64,000 bases of DNA from Oscillospiraceae bacterium (GTDB lineage: Bacteria; Bacillota; Clostridia; Oscillospirales; Acutalibacteraceae): the NCBI GenBank assembly GCA_015066095.1, contig SVPC01000007.1:1-64000 (forward strand). Direction: 5' to 3'. How positions within the stretch are numbered: the first letter of the stretch is position 1; each line of letters begins with the position of its first letter. The translations under genes were made by a program, and so were the position numbers. Of the stretch, positions 16,857-24,628 are shown piece by piece. Below the pieces are notes generated by a model, which was given only the letters and a program-made list of their open reading frames with translations, ran no database searches and had not been told where the DNA came from.

Positions 16857-17078
16857 AATTATTACAGTAATTATATCGATATTTTTGCTTCGCGAAATCG
16901 ATATATTTTCTTTCAAAAATTCGATATGTTTGTAATACAAACTCGATATGATATAAATACCTATTGCTCGTGCCTTTGGCACATATCGAGCCGTAAGGCT
17001 TATCGAGATTTATCAAAATCATATCGAAAATTCCTTTAGGAATTTATATCGTTGTAATGCGTTTTAAAACGCATTACA
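16857..17078. repeat. Hairpin array with nested linkers (array A)
   Basis: The 302 bp between the OPA transporter and uxuB hold a terminator and this array. Seven short hairpins are joined by a 7-bp linker. On the left the linker reads TCGATAT (16898, 16921, 16943; the first copy at 16873 is ATATCGAT). On the right it reads ATATCGA (16983, TTATCGA at 17000, 17021, ATATCG at 17046). The two sets are reverse complements and pair in nested order: four left with four right, three hairpins on each side, and a central GTGCC-TTT-GGCAC at 16970-16982. The array ends with a 26-bp perfect palindrome (17053-17078) that abuts the uxuB stop codon. No open reading frame is supported here. Confidence 0.85.
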
Positions 17079-17924
17079 CTACACACCCGAATATGCCGCA
17101 AAACCGCAATCTATTGGAAGCACTACGCCTGTAATAGCCGAAGCACAACCCTCGTCGCAAAGGAACAAGGTAGCACCAAGTAATTCTTCTGCATCTACAA
17201 ATCGGTTTGTAGGTGTGCCGCCGAGGATTTTTGCCGAGCGAGCGGTTGGTGTGCCGTCCTCATTAAAGAGAAGCGCCTTGTTTTGAGCCGATACCAAAAA
17301 TCCGGGAGCGATAGCATTACAGCGTATGCCTGTACCTGCAAAGTGGGTTGCAAGCCACTGAGTAAAGTTGGAAATACCCGCCTTTGCCGCCGAGTATGCA
17401 GGGATTTTGGTGAGCGGTGTATACGCGTTCATAGAAGAAACGTTTAATATGCAACCACTCTTAGCGTCTGCCATATCACGCGCAAAAACCTGTGTAGGAA
17501 GCAAAGTTCCTTGGAAATTGAGTTTGAACACAAAATCAACACCCGAAGCTTCTAAATCGAAGAAAGACTTTCCGCCCTCCTTTGCCTCGTGATGATATTC
17601 GTTATCGGTAGTAGCACGCGGATTGTTACCACCGGCACCATTAACCAATATATCACATTTACCAAGGTCGCGTAGCACCGCTTCGCGCACTTCTTCAAGT
17701 GAATCTTTTTCAAGAACATTTGCCTTGAAGCCTTCACAGATAAAGCCCTCGTCTTTTAATTCTTGGGCAAGTTTTTTAACAGCTTCTTCGTTAAGGTCCA
17801 AAGCTGCAACCTTTGCGCCGCATTGAGCAAATGCACGTGCCATAGCGCCGCATATAAGTCCGCCGGCACCCGTTACCACAACAACCTTGCCGCTATAATC
17901 TAAATTTAATGGAAGTTTTATCAT
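17079..17924 (-). CDS. uxuB: D-mannonate oxidoreductase (fructuronate reductase), SDR type
   Basis: A 281-residue short-chain dehydrogenase. It has the NAD(P)-binding TGAGGLICGAMA at residue 19, the NGAGG turn near 94, and the catalytic Ser-Tyr-Lys set (NVSSMNAY, then PAYSAAKAG). The SDR-type UxuB (YjmF of Bacillus) reduces D-fructuronate to D-mannonate in hexuronate breakdown. The assignment rests mainly on its 4-bp overlap (ATGA) with uxuA, which makes the next step. By itself the sequence only says SDR. Confidence 0.88.
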   Translation of the reverse strand: MIKLPLNLDYSGKVVVVTGAGGLICGAMARAFAQCGAKVAALDLNEEAVKKLAQELKDEGFICEGFKANVLEKDSLEEVREAVLRDLGKCDILVNGAGGNNPRATTDNEYHHEAKEGGKSFFDLEASGVDFVFKLNFQGTLLPTQVFARDMADAKSGCILNVSSMNAYTPLTKIPAYSAAKAGISNFTQWLATHFAGTGIRCNAIAPGFLVSAQNKALLFNEDGTPTARSAKILGGTPTNRFVDAEELLGATLFLCDEGCASAITGVVLPIDCGFAAYSGV

Positions 17925-19009
17925 TTCTTGTCACCTTTTAACTTTTCTAACATATCCCAAACACCTAACATATACATAATGCCAAGTGCGCGGTCATAAA
18001 GACCGTAACCGGGGCGCACTGTACCCGGCTTTTCACCCCAAAGGTGTCTGCCGTGGTCGGGACGGATATAGCCTTCATATCCACAATCGTGGTAAGCCTT
18101 TAATATATTCAAAATACCGGTATCGCCGTCACAGTCGCGATGACTAGCCTCCGAAAAATCACCGTTTTCGAAATGCTTCACATTACGGATATGCGCAAAA
18201 GCGATTCTATCACAATGCTTTCTCACAATGCTTGCGACATCGTTTTCGGGATTGGCATTAAGACTGCCCGAGCAAAGGGTTAGACAGTTGCAAGGGTGGT
18301 CCACCATTTTAAGAAAACGGTCGATGTTCTTTTCGTCGATAAGAAGCCTCGGCAGACCGAAAATATCCCATGGCGGGTCATCCATATGAATAGCCATTTT
18401 AATACCTGTTTCCTCACAAACAGGCATTAGCGCCTCAAGAAAATACTTGAGATTTGCCCACAGTTTTTCGTGGTCTACGCCCTCATAAGCCTTGAAAAGC
18501 TCGTCAAGTTTTGCCATTCTTTCAGGCTCCCAACCGGGGAAGGACATATTATATTTTTCGGTAAAATCAAGAATATACTTTGCCATAGCATTGTAATCAT
18601 CCTGAATCATACCCTTTTCGTAAAAAAGTGCGGTAGAACCGTCACCCACAGGGTGGAACAAATCTGAGCGTGTCCAGTCGAAAATCGGCATAAAATTGTA
18701 GCAGATAACCTTAACACCAAAGGTTGCCAAATTACGGATGGTTTGCTTGTAATTTTCAATGTATTTATCGCGACTGGGAAGACCGATTTTAATATCGTCG
18801 TGAACATTTACCGATTCTACAACGTCCAAATTAAAACCGTACTCGTCTAATTGACGTTTTACTTGGGCTATTTCTTCCACTTGCCAAATTTCGCCCGGCA
18901 TTTTATCGTGAAGAGCCCACACTATTCCCGTGACTCCTGGAATTTGTTTTATATCAGAGAGGGAAATATTATCATTTCCCTCACCGTACCAGCGGAATGT
19001 CATTTGCAT
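17921..19009 (-). CDS. uxuA: Mannonate dehydratase
   Basis: Dehydrates D-mannonate to 2-keto-3-deoxygluconate in the Ashwell pathway for glucuronate. Its 362 residues match UxuA: the MTFRWYGEGND start, GVTGIVWALHD near 25, metal-site segments IHMDDPPWDIFG and LCSGSLNAN, FAHIRNVKH, and RPDHGRHLWGE near the end. The operon is GH2 glycosidase, then uxuA 14 bp downstream, then uxuB overlapping. The start ATG at 19009 or, two codons later, 19003 both fit the family. Confidence 0.96.
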   Translation of the reverse strand: MQMTFRWYGEGNDNISLSDIKQIPGVTGIVWALHDKMPGEIWQVEEIAQVKRQLDEYGFNLDVVESVNVHDDIKIGLPSRDKYIENYKQTIRNLATFGVKVICYNFMPIFDWTRSDLFHPVGDGSTALFYEKGMIQDDYNAMAKYILDFTEKYNMSFPGWEPERMAKLDELFKAYEGVDHEKLWANLKYFLEALMPVCEETGIKMAIHMDDPPWDIFGLPRLLIDEKNIDRFLKMVDHPCNCLTLCSGSLNANPENDVASIVRKHCDRIAFAHIRNVKHFENGDFSEASHRDCDGDTGILNILKAYHDCGYEGYIRPDHGRHLWGEKPGTVRPGYGLYDRALGIMYMLGVWDMLEKLKGDKK

Positions 19010-19023
19010 AAACTTTTTGCCCC

Positions 19024-21297
19024 TTATTTTCTAAACTTTCTTGGCTTTCTGATTTTATTTAGTTTGGCATTTAAATCAAGTAACATCTCTTTAGTAATTT
19101 TACCTTCAGCCATCATACCGCCCATAAGGGTAACCAGACGAAGCACAGTGAAGCCGCCCATCATACTCATCATCTCTGGTGTCACTTCAAAGCCCATGGC
19201 TTCCATCTTTTTGCCTTTCTTGCTGTCATTTTTGTCGCCGCCCATAATACTCTTCATAAGCTTTACAAAAATAAGTTTGCCTCTAATTGTCGAAAGAATT
19301 TCACTCATTTTATCATTAAGTGAAAATCTGCCTTCGGGTGCATTAACATCAAACCAGTTGAGAATAGCACCCTTTTCTTTTAGACGATATTCTTCGTTAA
19401 ATTCTTCAACCTTACGAATAACACTTTCGTCCTTGCACTCGCCGGCAACAGCCAAAAGCTTGGTTTCACCCTCGTTCTTAACTTCGAAATAAAAGAAGTG
19501 GTCACTGGCAGTCTTTTTGCCTACTGATACACCGTTAGCAAAAAGTTCAACCTCAGGAAGATTTGAATAAACGGTAACCTTTGTAACATCTTCTACACGG
19601 TCAATATAACGCTTGGAGCAAATATGAACAAATGGTTCATCAGATAACCATGCTTTATAAGCATAGAATGAATCTTTCTTATATTTACGGTCGAATGTCA
19701 TAAGACCCTTATGGTTTTGTCCGTCCTCGCCGCCCTCGTTACGAGCATCGGCACCAAAGTCAAACATATTCCAAACATGGGTTGCCCACATATATTTACG
19801 AGTAAAGAGTTGCTTAATAAGTTCTTCATGATAATATGCTTGATATTCTTCGGTATAGTCACCCTGTTTGGGGTCAGAAGTATGCCAATTAAGTGCTTCA
19901 CAGCCGTACTCAGAACAGCCTATCGGGATACTCGGGTGTGTTGCGTGGAATTTATCAAACCACGGGCCATTCATATCGGTGTCACCGCCGTACCAACCAA
20001 AGTAATGGTTGTAACTTACAACATCAGGTATCTGGAGATATGGGTCATCCATTTTACACATTGAAACTGCCGCAATAGTGGTAAGACGGGTTTTATCCAT
20101 CTCGTGGCATAAATCATTAAGAATTTTATGATTTTCCAGCAAATCATCGGTACTACCGCCGATAGAAATCTCGTTAGAAAGACCCCAAACCACAATTGAC
20201 GGGTGGTTGTAGTTTTGAGTAATAAGTTCTTTCATTTGCGAAATTGTATTTTCGCGACCGGTAGGCATATGCTTTGAAATATATGGAATTTCTGCCCAAA
20301 TAACAAGACCCTTTTCATCGCACAAATCATAAAAATACTGTGCGTGTTGATAGTGTGCCAAACGAATAGTGGTGCAACCCACTTCGCAAATTAGGTCAAT
20401 ATCCTCCTTGTGATGTTCGGGCAATAAAGCGTTGCCTATTCCCCATCTGTCTTGATGGCGCGAAACACCGCGCAAGGGATATTCCTCACCGTTCAAAATA
20501 AAGCCGCGCTCGGGGTCAATCTCGAAAGTACGGCAACCAAAACGAGTAGCTACAGTATCAATTGCCTCGCCGTTTTCTATAAGTTCAACCTTAGCGGTGT
20601 AAAGATACGGGTCTTTTTTACCATTCCAAAGGTGAACATCCTTAATATCAATTACGGTTTCCAAAGCATCTGTTTCAGCCTTTGCAATCTCAGTACCATC
20701 GGCTTCAAAAACAGTATAGCAAATTTTTTGACTATCGGTCTTATTTGTTATAAAGGCTTGTATTTTAACCTTTGCATCCTTGTCGCAAATTTCGGGAGTA
20801 ACCATAAGACCCGGACCACCGTAATAATCTAAGTCAAAGTGCGAATTATTAACACCGATAATTTTTACATCACGATACAAACCACCATAAAAAGTAAAGT
20901 CTGCCATTTGGGGATACACCGTTTCATTAGGCGAGTTATCAACCGCAATAACCAAAAGGTTTTCATCCTTTAAAGTATCGGTTAAATTAACGCGCCAGGT
21001 TGAATAACCGCCATCGTGATGCGCTAATTTTTCACCATTTAAATAAACATCAGCCGAAGAATTGGCACCCTCAATTTCAAGATAGTATAAATCATTTTCG
21101 GGCAAATCAGCCTTTAAAAAACTTTTTGCATAGTAACAAGTGCCGCGATAATAATCATTACCGCCGTCTTGTCCATCAACAGCATTCCAACAATGGGGTA
21201 TATCTACGCTTTCCCATGCACTATCTATCGCAGTAGGGATACCGTCCGCCACCTTGGTAAATGCCCATTTAGCATTAAAATTGACAATGTTTCTCAT
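19024..21297 (-). CDS. Glycoside hydrolase family 2 (beta-glucuronidase or beta-galactosidase)
   Basis: 757 residues with the GH2 order: a sugar-binding jelly roll (about 1-175), an Ig-like domain (175-265) and a TIM barrel (265-555). The acid/base E376 lies in GLSNE and the nucleophile E463 in CSEYG. An N-x-K motif (GQNHKGLMTFDRK), which contacts the uronate carboxylate in beta-glucuronidases, is present, though similar motifs occur in GH2 galactosidases. A 100-residue Met-rich C-terminal module (about 655-757) follows, as in some clostridial GH2 enzymes. There is no signal peptide, so it acts in the cytoplasm. Its operon with uxuA-uxuB favours a uronoside substrate. Confidence 0.85.
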   Translation of the reverse strand: MRNIVNFNAKWAFTKVADGIPTAIDSAWESVDIPHCWNAVDGQDGGNDYYRGTCYYAKSFLKADLPENDLYYLEIEGANSSADVYLNGEKLAHHDGGYSTWRVNLTDTLKDENLLVIAVDNSPNETVYPQMADFTFYGGLYRDVKIIGVNNSHFDLDYYGGPGLMVTPEICDKDAKVKIQAFITNKTDSQKICYTVFEADGTEIAKAETDALETVIDIKDVHLWNGKKDPYLYTAKVELIENGEAIDTVATRFGCRTFEIDPERGFILNGEEYPLRGVSRHQDRWGIGNALLPEHHKEDIDLICEVGCTTIRLAHYQHAQYFYDLCDEKGLVIWAEIPYISKHMPTGRENTISQMKELITQNYNHPSIVVWGLSNEISIGGSTDDLLENHKILNDLCHEMDKTRLTTIAAVSMCKMDDPYLQIPDVVSYNHYFGWYGGDTDMNGPWFDKFHATHPSIPIGCSEYGCEALNWHTSDPKQGDYTEEYQAYYHEELIKQLFTRKYMWATHVWNMFDFGADARNEGGEDGQNHKGLMTFDRKYKKDSFYAYKAWLSDEPFVHICSKRYIDRVEDVTKVTVYSNLPEVELFANGVSVGKKTASDHFFYFEVKNEGETKLLAVAGECKDESVIRKVEEFNEEYRLKEKGAILNWFDVNAPEGRFSLNDKMSEILSTIRGKLIFVKLMKSIMGGDKNDSKKGKKMEAMGFEVTPEMMSMMGGFTVLRLVTLMGGMMAEGKITKEMLLDLNAKLNKIRKPRKFRK

Positions 21298-21381
21298 ACT
21301 TTTCCTCCAAAATATACTGTAATTATTTTAAGCCAAAACAGCATTCAATATATGAATAAAAAATTAAAATTTAGACAAAAT

Positions 21382-21411
21382 GATGTCCGACCGCAATTGC
21401 AGTCGGGCATC
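21382..21411 (-). terminator. Terminator between the GPH symporter and GH2
   Basis: A 10-bp stem (one G-T pair) at 21382-21391 and 21402-21411 lies just after the symporter stop, with T-rich sequence on both sides. It may allow partial readthrough into GH2. Confidence 0.7.
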
Positions 21412-21423
21412 TTTTTTACTTTT

Positions 21424-22836
21424 TTAAGCTTCTTCTACGTCGCGACCAAGTTCTTTGTTCATTTTAGCAAGTGTCTTCTTGTCAAGATTATAAACAAGAC
21501 CAAGACCGATAAATTGAAGTATTGCCGAGAACATATATGTTGCAGCCACAAGGTAACGCATATTAACTGCTACCTGCCAAGCCTGATTACCTTCATCGGC
21601 GCCAACATATCCGAATGCCACCATAACTATAAGCACCAAAGAAGGGCCTATACCTTGAGCAAGTTTACGGAAGAAAGAGTGAAGTGAGTAAACAGTGCCC
21701 TCTTCTCTTGCACCGGTTTTCCACTCGTTATAATCAATGGCATCACCCATCATAGCCCATGATACAGTTGAATAAATGCCAAGACCCAATGAGAAAATAA
21801 GCTGGAACACTATGTATAGTATAAGGTCAAGACCTGTGTTATCGGGAATAACTATAAACAAACCTAAACCTGCAACCATAGAACAAATAGAGCCGAATGT
21901 GGCAAGTTCTTTTTTACCAAACTTTGCAACTGCGGGACGCGCTAATGGGGTAAATAAAACTATCGGAATCATTGCAAAAAGTTGAACTATACCAGAGATT
22001 TGTACATTTTTAAAGTATGATTGGAAAATAACTGTAACTGCTGTAGCTGCACCCTGCATACCGATAAACATACCCATAGCAGCAATTGTTGCGCCAACTG
22101 CAGGTCTGTTCTTTATAAAGTTTAAAAATGCCTTAAATACATTGAATTTGGGAGTGTCCTCATTCAATTCAACATTTTGTTCAACACGAATAGTGGTGTT
22201 TTTAATCATAAATTGGAAACAGATAAAACCTAAAACACCCATAATGAGAGCGGCGATAAATACTCTTTCACCGATTAGGTTGTTGTTCTTATCGTAAATG
22301 ATGAACGGAAGAATAACCATAGGCAACATATTACCAAATATAGAACCTACTGAACGCCAAGCTGAAAGCGAGGCACGGTCTTTAACATCATTAGAGATAA
22401 GCGAAAGTAATGAACCATAAGGAACATTTGCTACTGTATAGAAGGCATCCCATACAACGTAACCTGCTATAAAGATTATAAACTTAGCCCAAGTGGGTGC
22501 ATTGGGGAAAGGTAAGAAACAACAAGCGCCGCCCACGATAAGACCGATAGAGCCGGCCCAAATGTAAGCTAAAAACTTGTTGCGCTTATACTTGCGCTTG
22601 TCAGCATCAATAATCGAGCCTATAAGCGGGTCATTGATAGCATCCCACACCTGAACAATGATAAGCAATAATGCATACCATAAGTCCATCTTCATAAACT
22701 GTGTCCAGAAAATTGCCATAGTTCCTTTGAGTGCAAAGCTCATATTGCATCCCAAGTCGCCTGCTGCATAGGCTATACTGTCGCGTATACCGAACTTGCG
22801 ATAGCCATTAGCATCCAATTTTGGTTGTTTCGCCAT
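21424..22836 (-). CDS. GPH-family glycoside/hexuronide:cation symporter
   Basis: A 470-residue, 12-helix transporter of the glycoside-pentoside-hexuronide family (MelB, GusB, UidB). Family features are AYAAGDLGCNMSF near 16, WDAINDPLIGSIID with the cation-site Asp pair near 65, VPYGSLLSLISND near 140 and MGDAIDYNEWKTGAREEG near 365. It probably imports a beta-glucuronide or related glycoside with Na+ or H+ for the downstream GH2 enzyme and the Uxu pathway. It is separated from GH2 only by a modest terminator. Confidence 0.92.
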   Translation of the reverse strand: MAKQPKLDANGYRKFGIRDSIAYAAGDLGCNMSFALKGTMAIFWTQFMKMDLWYALLLIIVQVWDAINDPLIGSIIDADKRKYKRNKFLAYIWAGSIGLIVGGACCFLPFPNAPTWAKFIIFIAGYVVWDAFYTVANVPYGSLLSLISNDVKDRASLSAWRSVGSIFGNMLPMVILPFIIYDKNNNLIGERVFIAALIMGVLGFICFQFMIKNTTIRVEQNVELNEDTPKFNVFKAFLNFIKNRPAVGATIAAMGMFIGMQGAATAVTVIFQSYFKNVQISGIVQLFAMIPIVLFTPLARPAVAKFGKKELATFGSICSMVAGLGLFIVIPDNTGLDLILYIVFQLIFSLGLGIYSTVSWAMMGDAIDYNEWKTGAREEGTVYSLHSFFRKLAQGIGPSLVLIVMVAFGYVGADEGNQAWQVAVNMRYLVAATYMFSAILQFIGLGLVYNLDKKTLAKMNKELGRDVEEA

Positions 22837-23054
22837 TGAAAAATACCCCTTTTCTTTTTTAAAATTATAATATTGAAACCGCCCGAGGCGGAAAATGCGT
22901 AAAATTTTGATAAAAATGCATAAATTTTCCTAAAAATTTTACCAAAAAATCATACAATTTAATTATAAATTCAAGTCTTAAAAATGTCAAGAAATTTATG
23001 TCGTTTTTTGCACAAATCTTAGACTTTGGGCATTTCACGCGCACTACTTATTCC

Positions 23055-23083
23055 TTGACAAACACATACATATAATATAAAAT
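23055..23083 (+). promoter_or_regulatory. galE promoter
   Basis: TTGACA at 23055-23060, a 17-bp spacer, and TAAAAT at 23078-23083. A strong AAGGAG site follows before the galE ATG. Confidence 0.85.
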
Positions 23084-23117
23084 AAGCATAGGTAAACACA
23101 AAAAAGGAGCAATTTTT

Positions 23118-24131
23118 ATGTCAATTTTAATCACCGGCGGCGCAGGTTACATAGGAAGTCATACCTGTATTGAAATGCAAAATGCAGGTTATGATATTAT
23201 TGTTATTGACAACCTTGATAACAGCAGCAGCGAGTCCTTAAAACGAGTAGAAAAAATCACAGGTAAGGCTGTAAAATTCTACCAAGAAGATGTTAGAAAT
23301 AAAGATGCTTTACGCAAAATTTTTAAGGAAAACAATATTGAGGCGGTTATCCACTTTGCAGGTCTTAAGGCGGTTGGTGAATCGGTAAGAGAACCAATTA
23401 TGTACTATGACAATAACCTTATAAGCACCCTTGTTTTGCTGGAAGTTATGGACGAATTCCAAGTTAAAAAGATTGTTTTCTCGTCTTCTGCCACCGTTTA
23501 CGGTGTCGCAACCGAAATGCCCCTTGTGGAGGATATGCCTTTAGGCGCTATCAACCCCTATGGCAGAACAAAATACTTTATTGAAGAGATACTACGCGAC
23601 CTTTATGTAGCCGACAAAGATTGGTGCATAGCGCTTCTTCGCTACTTTAACCCCATAGGCGCGCACGAAAGCGGAACAATAGGCGAAGACCCCAAGGGCA
23701 TCCCCAACAACTTAATGCCCTATATTTCACAGGTGGCGGTTGGCAAACTCGAAAAATTACACGTTTTCGGTAACGATTATAAAACTGTTGACGGCACAGG
23801 TGTGCGTGACTATATCCATGTGGTAGACCTTGCAAACGGCCACGTTAAAGCGGTTGATTGGGCTCTCCAAAACACAGGCTGTGAGGCTTTTAACTTAGGT
23901 ACCGGTAACGGCACAAGCGTTTTACAACTTCGCAAAGCATTTGTAAAGGCAAGTGACATTGATGTGCCCTATATTATTGACCCGCGCCGTCCCGGTGACC
24001 CTGACGAGGTTTACGCAAACGCTGACAAGGCAAAGAATATTCTTGGTTGGGAAGCAAATTTCGGCATAGACGAAATGTGCCGTGATACTTGGAACTGGCA
24101 AAAAAACAATCCCAAAGGTTATGAAAAATAA
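23118..24131 (+). CDS. galE: UDP-glucose 4-epimerase
   Basis: Interconverts UDP-glucose and UDP-galactose (possibly also the N-acetyl forms). Its 337 residues show the extended-SDR signature: GGAGYIGSH at residue 7, FAGLKAVGESV near 79, SSSATVYG near 122, the catalytic NPYGRTK near 150, the sugar-binding ALLRYFNPIGAH, and DYIHVVDLA near 235. It is monocistronic with its own promoter and terminator. Its UDP-sugars could supply the polysaccharide locus 6 kb downstream. Confidence 0.96.
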   Translation: MSILITGGAGYIGSHTCIEMQNAGYDIIVIDNLDNSSSESLKRVEKITGKAVKFYQEDVRNKDALRKIFKENNIEAVIHFAGLKAVGESVREPIMYYDNNLISTLVLLEVMDEFQVKKIVFSSSATVYGVATEMPLVEDMPLGAINPYGRTKYFIEEILRDLYVADKDWCIALLRYFNPIGAHESGTIGEDPKGIPNNLMPYISQVAVGKLEKLHVFGNDYKTVDGTGVRDYIHVVDLANGHVKAVDWALQNTGCEAFNLGTGNGTSVLQLRKAFVKASDIDVPYIIDPRRPGDPDEVYANADKAKNILGWEANFGIDEMCRDTWNWQKNNPKGYEK

Positions 24132-24147
24132 ACCTTTCGGTTTATTT
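24126..24147 (+). terminator. galE terminator
   Basis: A 9-bp stem AAATAAACC/GGTTTATTT with a TTTC loop overlaps the galE stop codon. The T-rich tail is short. Confidence 0.65.
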
Positions 24148-24215
24148 CTCATAATTTGGAATGCGTAATTCGTAATTCGGAATTATTTATGCATTAAAAT
24201 TTTAACTATCATAGC

Positions 24216-24240
24216 GGGAGGGGCAACCCCTCCCCTACAA
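24216..24240. repeat. GC-rich palindromic repeat, single copy
   Basis: A GGGAGGGG-CAA-CCCCTCCC hairpin is followed by CTACAA. It is the same unit as the pair at 29214-29285. Just upstream (24158-24185) is an AT-rich stretch with repeated AATTCGTAATTCG. Both look like dispersed non-coding repeats. Confidence 0.7.
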
Positions 24241-24261
24241 TGTATCATAAATAATATATTT

Positions 24262-24338
24262 CCGCCTGTGGCGCAGCTGGATAACGCAGCAGATTCCGAT
24301 TCTGAAGAACGGGGGTTCAAATCCTCTCAGGCGGGCCA
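24262..24338 (+). tRNA. tRNA-Arg (anticodon CCG)
   Basis: 77 nt, CCA encoded. The acceptor stem CCGCCTG pairs with CAGGCGG, followed by discriminator G and CCA. The D arm is GCGC-AGCTGGATA-ACGC (one mismatch). The anticodon loop TTCCGAT gives anticodon CCG, reading CGG. The T arm is GGGGG-TTCAAAT-CCTCT. The first anticodon-stem pair (G27-A43) is a mismatch. Confidence 0.93.
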
Positions 24339-24372
24339 AAAACAAAGCATCGCGAAAGCGGTGCTTTGTTTT
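24339..24372 (+). terminator. Terminator of tRNA-Arg
   Basis: It starts directly after the tRNA CCA: an 11-bp stem extended by CGC-GAAA-GCG and ending in TTTGTTTT. Confidence 0.85.
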
Positions 24373-24374
24373 AT

Positions 24375-24490
24375 CCAATCCGAAGGATTGGTATGTAATC
24401 CGCGTTAGCGGAATGTAATCACGCGACAGCGTGTATGTCATCACCGTAGGTGTATTTCTTTCGAATTGATTACATTCACACCTGCGGTAT
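24375..24490. repeat. Hairpin array with linkers (array B)
   Basis: Four clear hairpins: CCAATCC-GAA-GGATTGG at 24375-24391, TCCGC-GTTA-GCGGA at 24399-24412, CACGC-GACA-GCGTG at 24420-24433 and CACC-GTA-GGTG at 24442-24452. They are separated by the linker ATGTAATC (24393, 24413; ATGTCATC at 24435). A weaker ATTTC-TTTC-GAAT follows, then the inverted linker GATTACAT at 24468. The design matches array A at 16857, but the linker sequence is different and the right half looks eroded. The 24132-24628 gap otherwise holds the tRNA, its terminator, one GC-rich repeat and a promoter. Confidence 0.8.
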
Positions 24491-24575
24491 GGTTTAACAT
24501 GCAGTGGTTCGAACATATAGGTAAAAAATTCAAGGACATCAAATTCGTACAACCTTTCCAATAAATAACTACCCA

Positions 24576-24604
24576 TTTACTTTTAACCTTTTTTATGATA
24601 AAAT
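24576..24604 (+). promoter_or_regulatory. Promoter of the SGNH lipoprotein gene
   Basis: TTTACT at 24576-24581, a 17-bp spacer, and TAAAAT at 24599-24604, followed by an AAAGGAGG site. Confidence 0.7.
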
Positions 24605-24628
24605 AAATGTATAAAAGGAGGTTTTACT

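Noticed and set aside
16857-17078. Possible CRISPR array
   Set aside because: The constant part is only 7 bp and flips orientation, the variable parts are themselves palindromes, and no cas gene is nearby.
18851-19492. 213-codon plus-strand frame overlapping uxuA and the GH2 gene
   Set aside because: Lies antisense to two strongly supported genes and its composition is the mirror of their codon pattern.
22837-23117. Replication-origin-like region at the strand switch between the GPH symporter and galE
   Set aside because: Divergent gene direction alone is not evidence, and no DnaA boxes are seen there. It holds the two divergent promoters and a small CCGCC-CGA-GGCGG hairpin.
24375-24490. 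Tandem Rho-independent terminators after the tRNA
   Set aside because: Only the first hairpin (24339-24372) has a T-run. The following ones lack it and are spaced by a constant linker.
24235-24576. 113-codon open frame on the minus strand across the tRNA-Arg and the hairpin array
   Set aside because: It is antisense to a clear tRNA and made of palindromic sequence. No ribosome binding site or protein family is recognisable.
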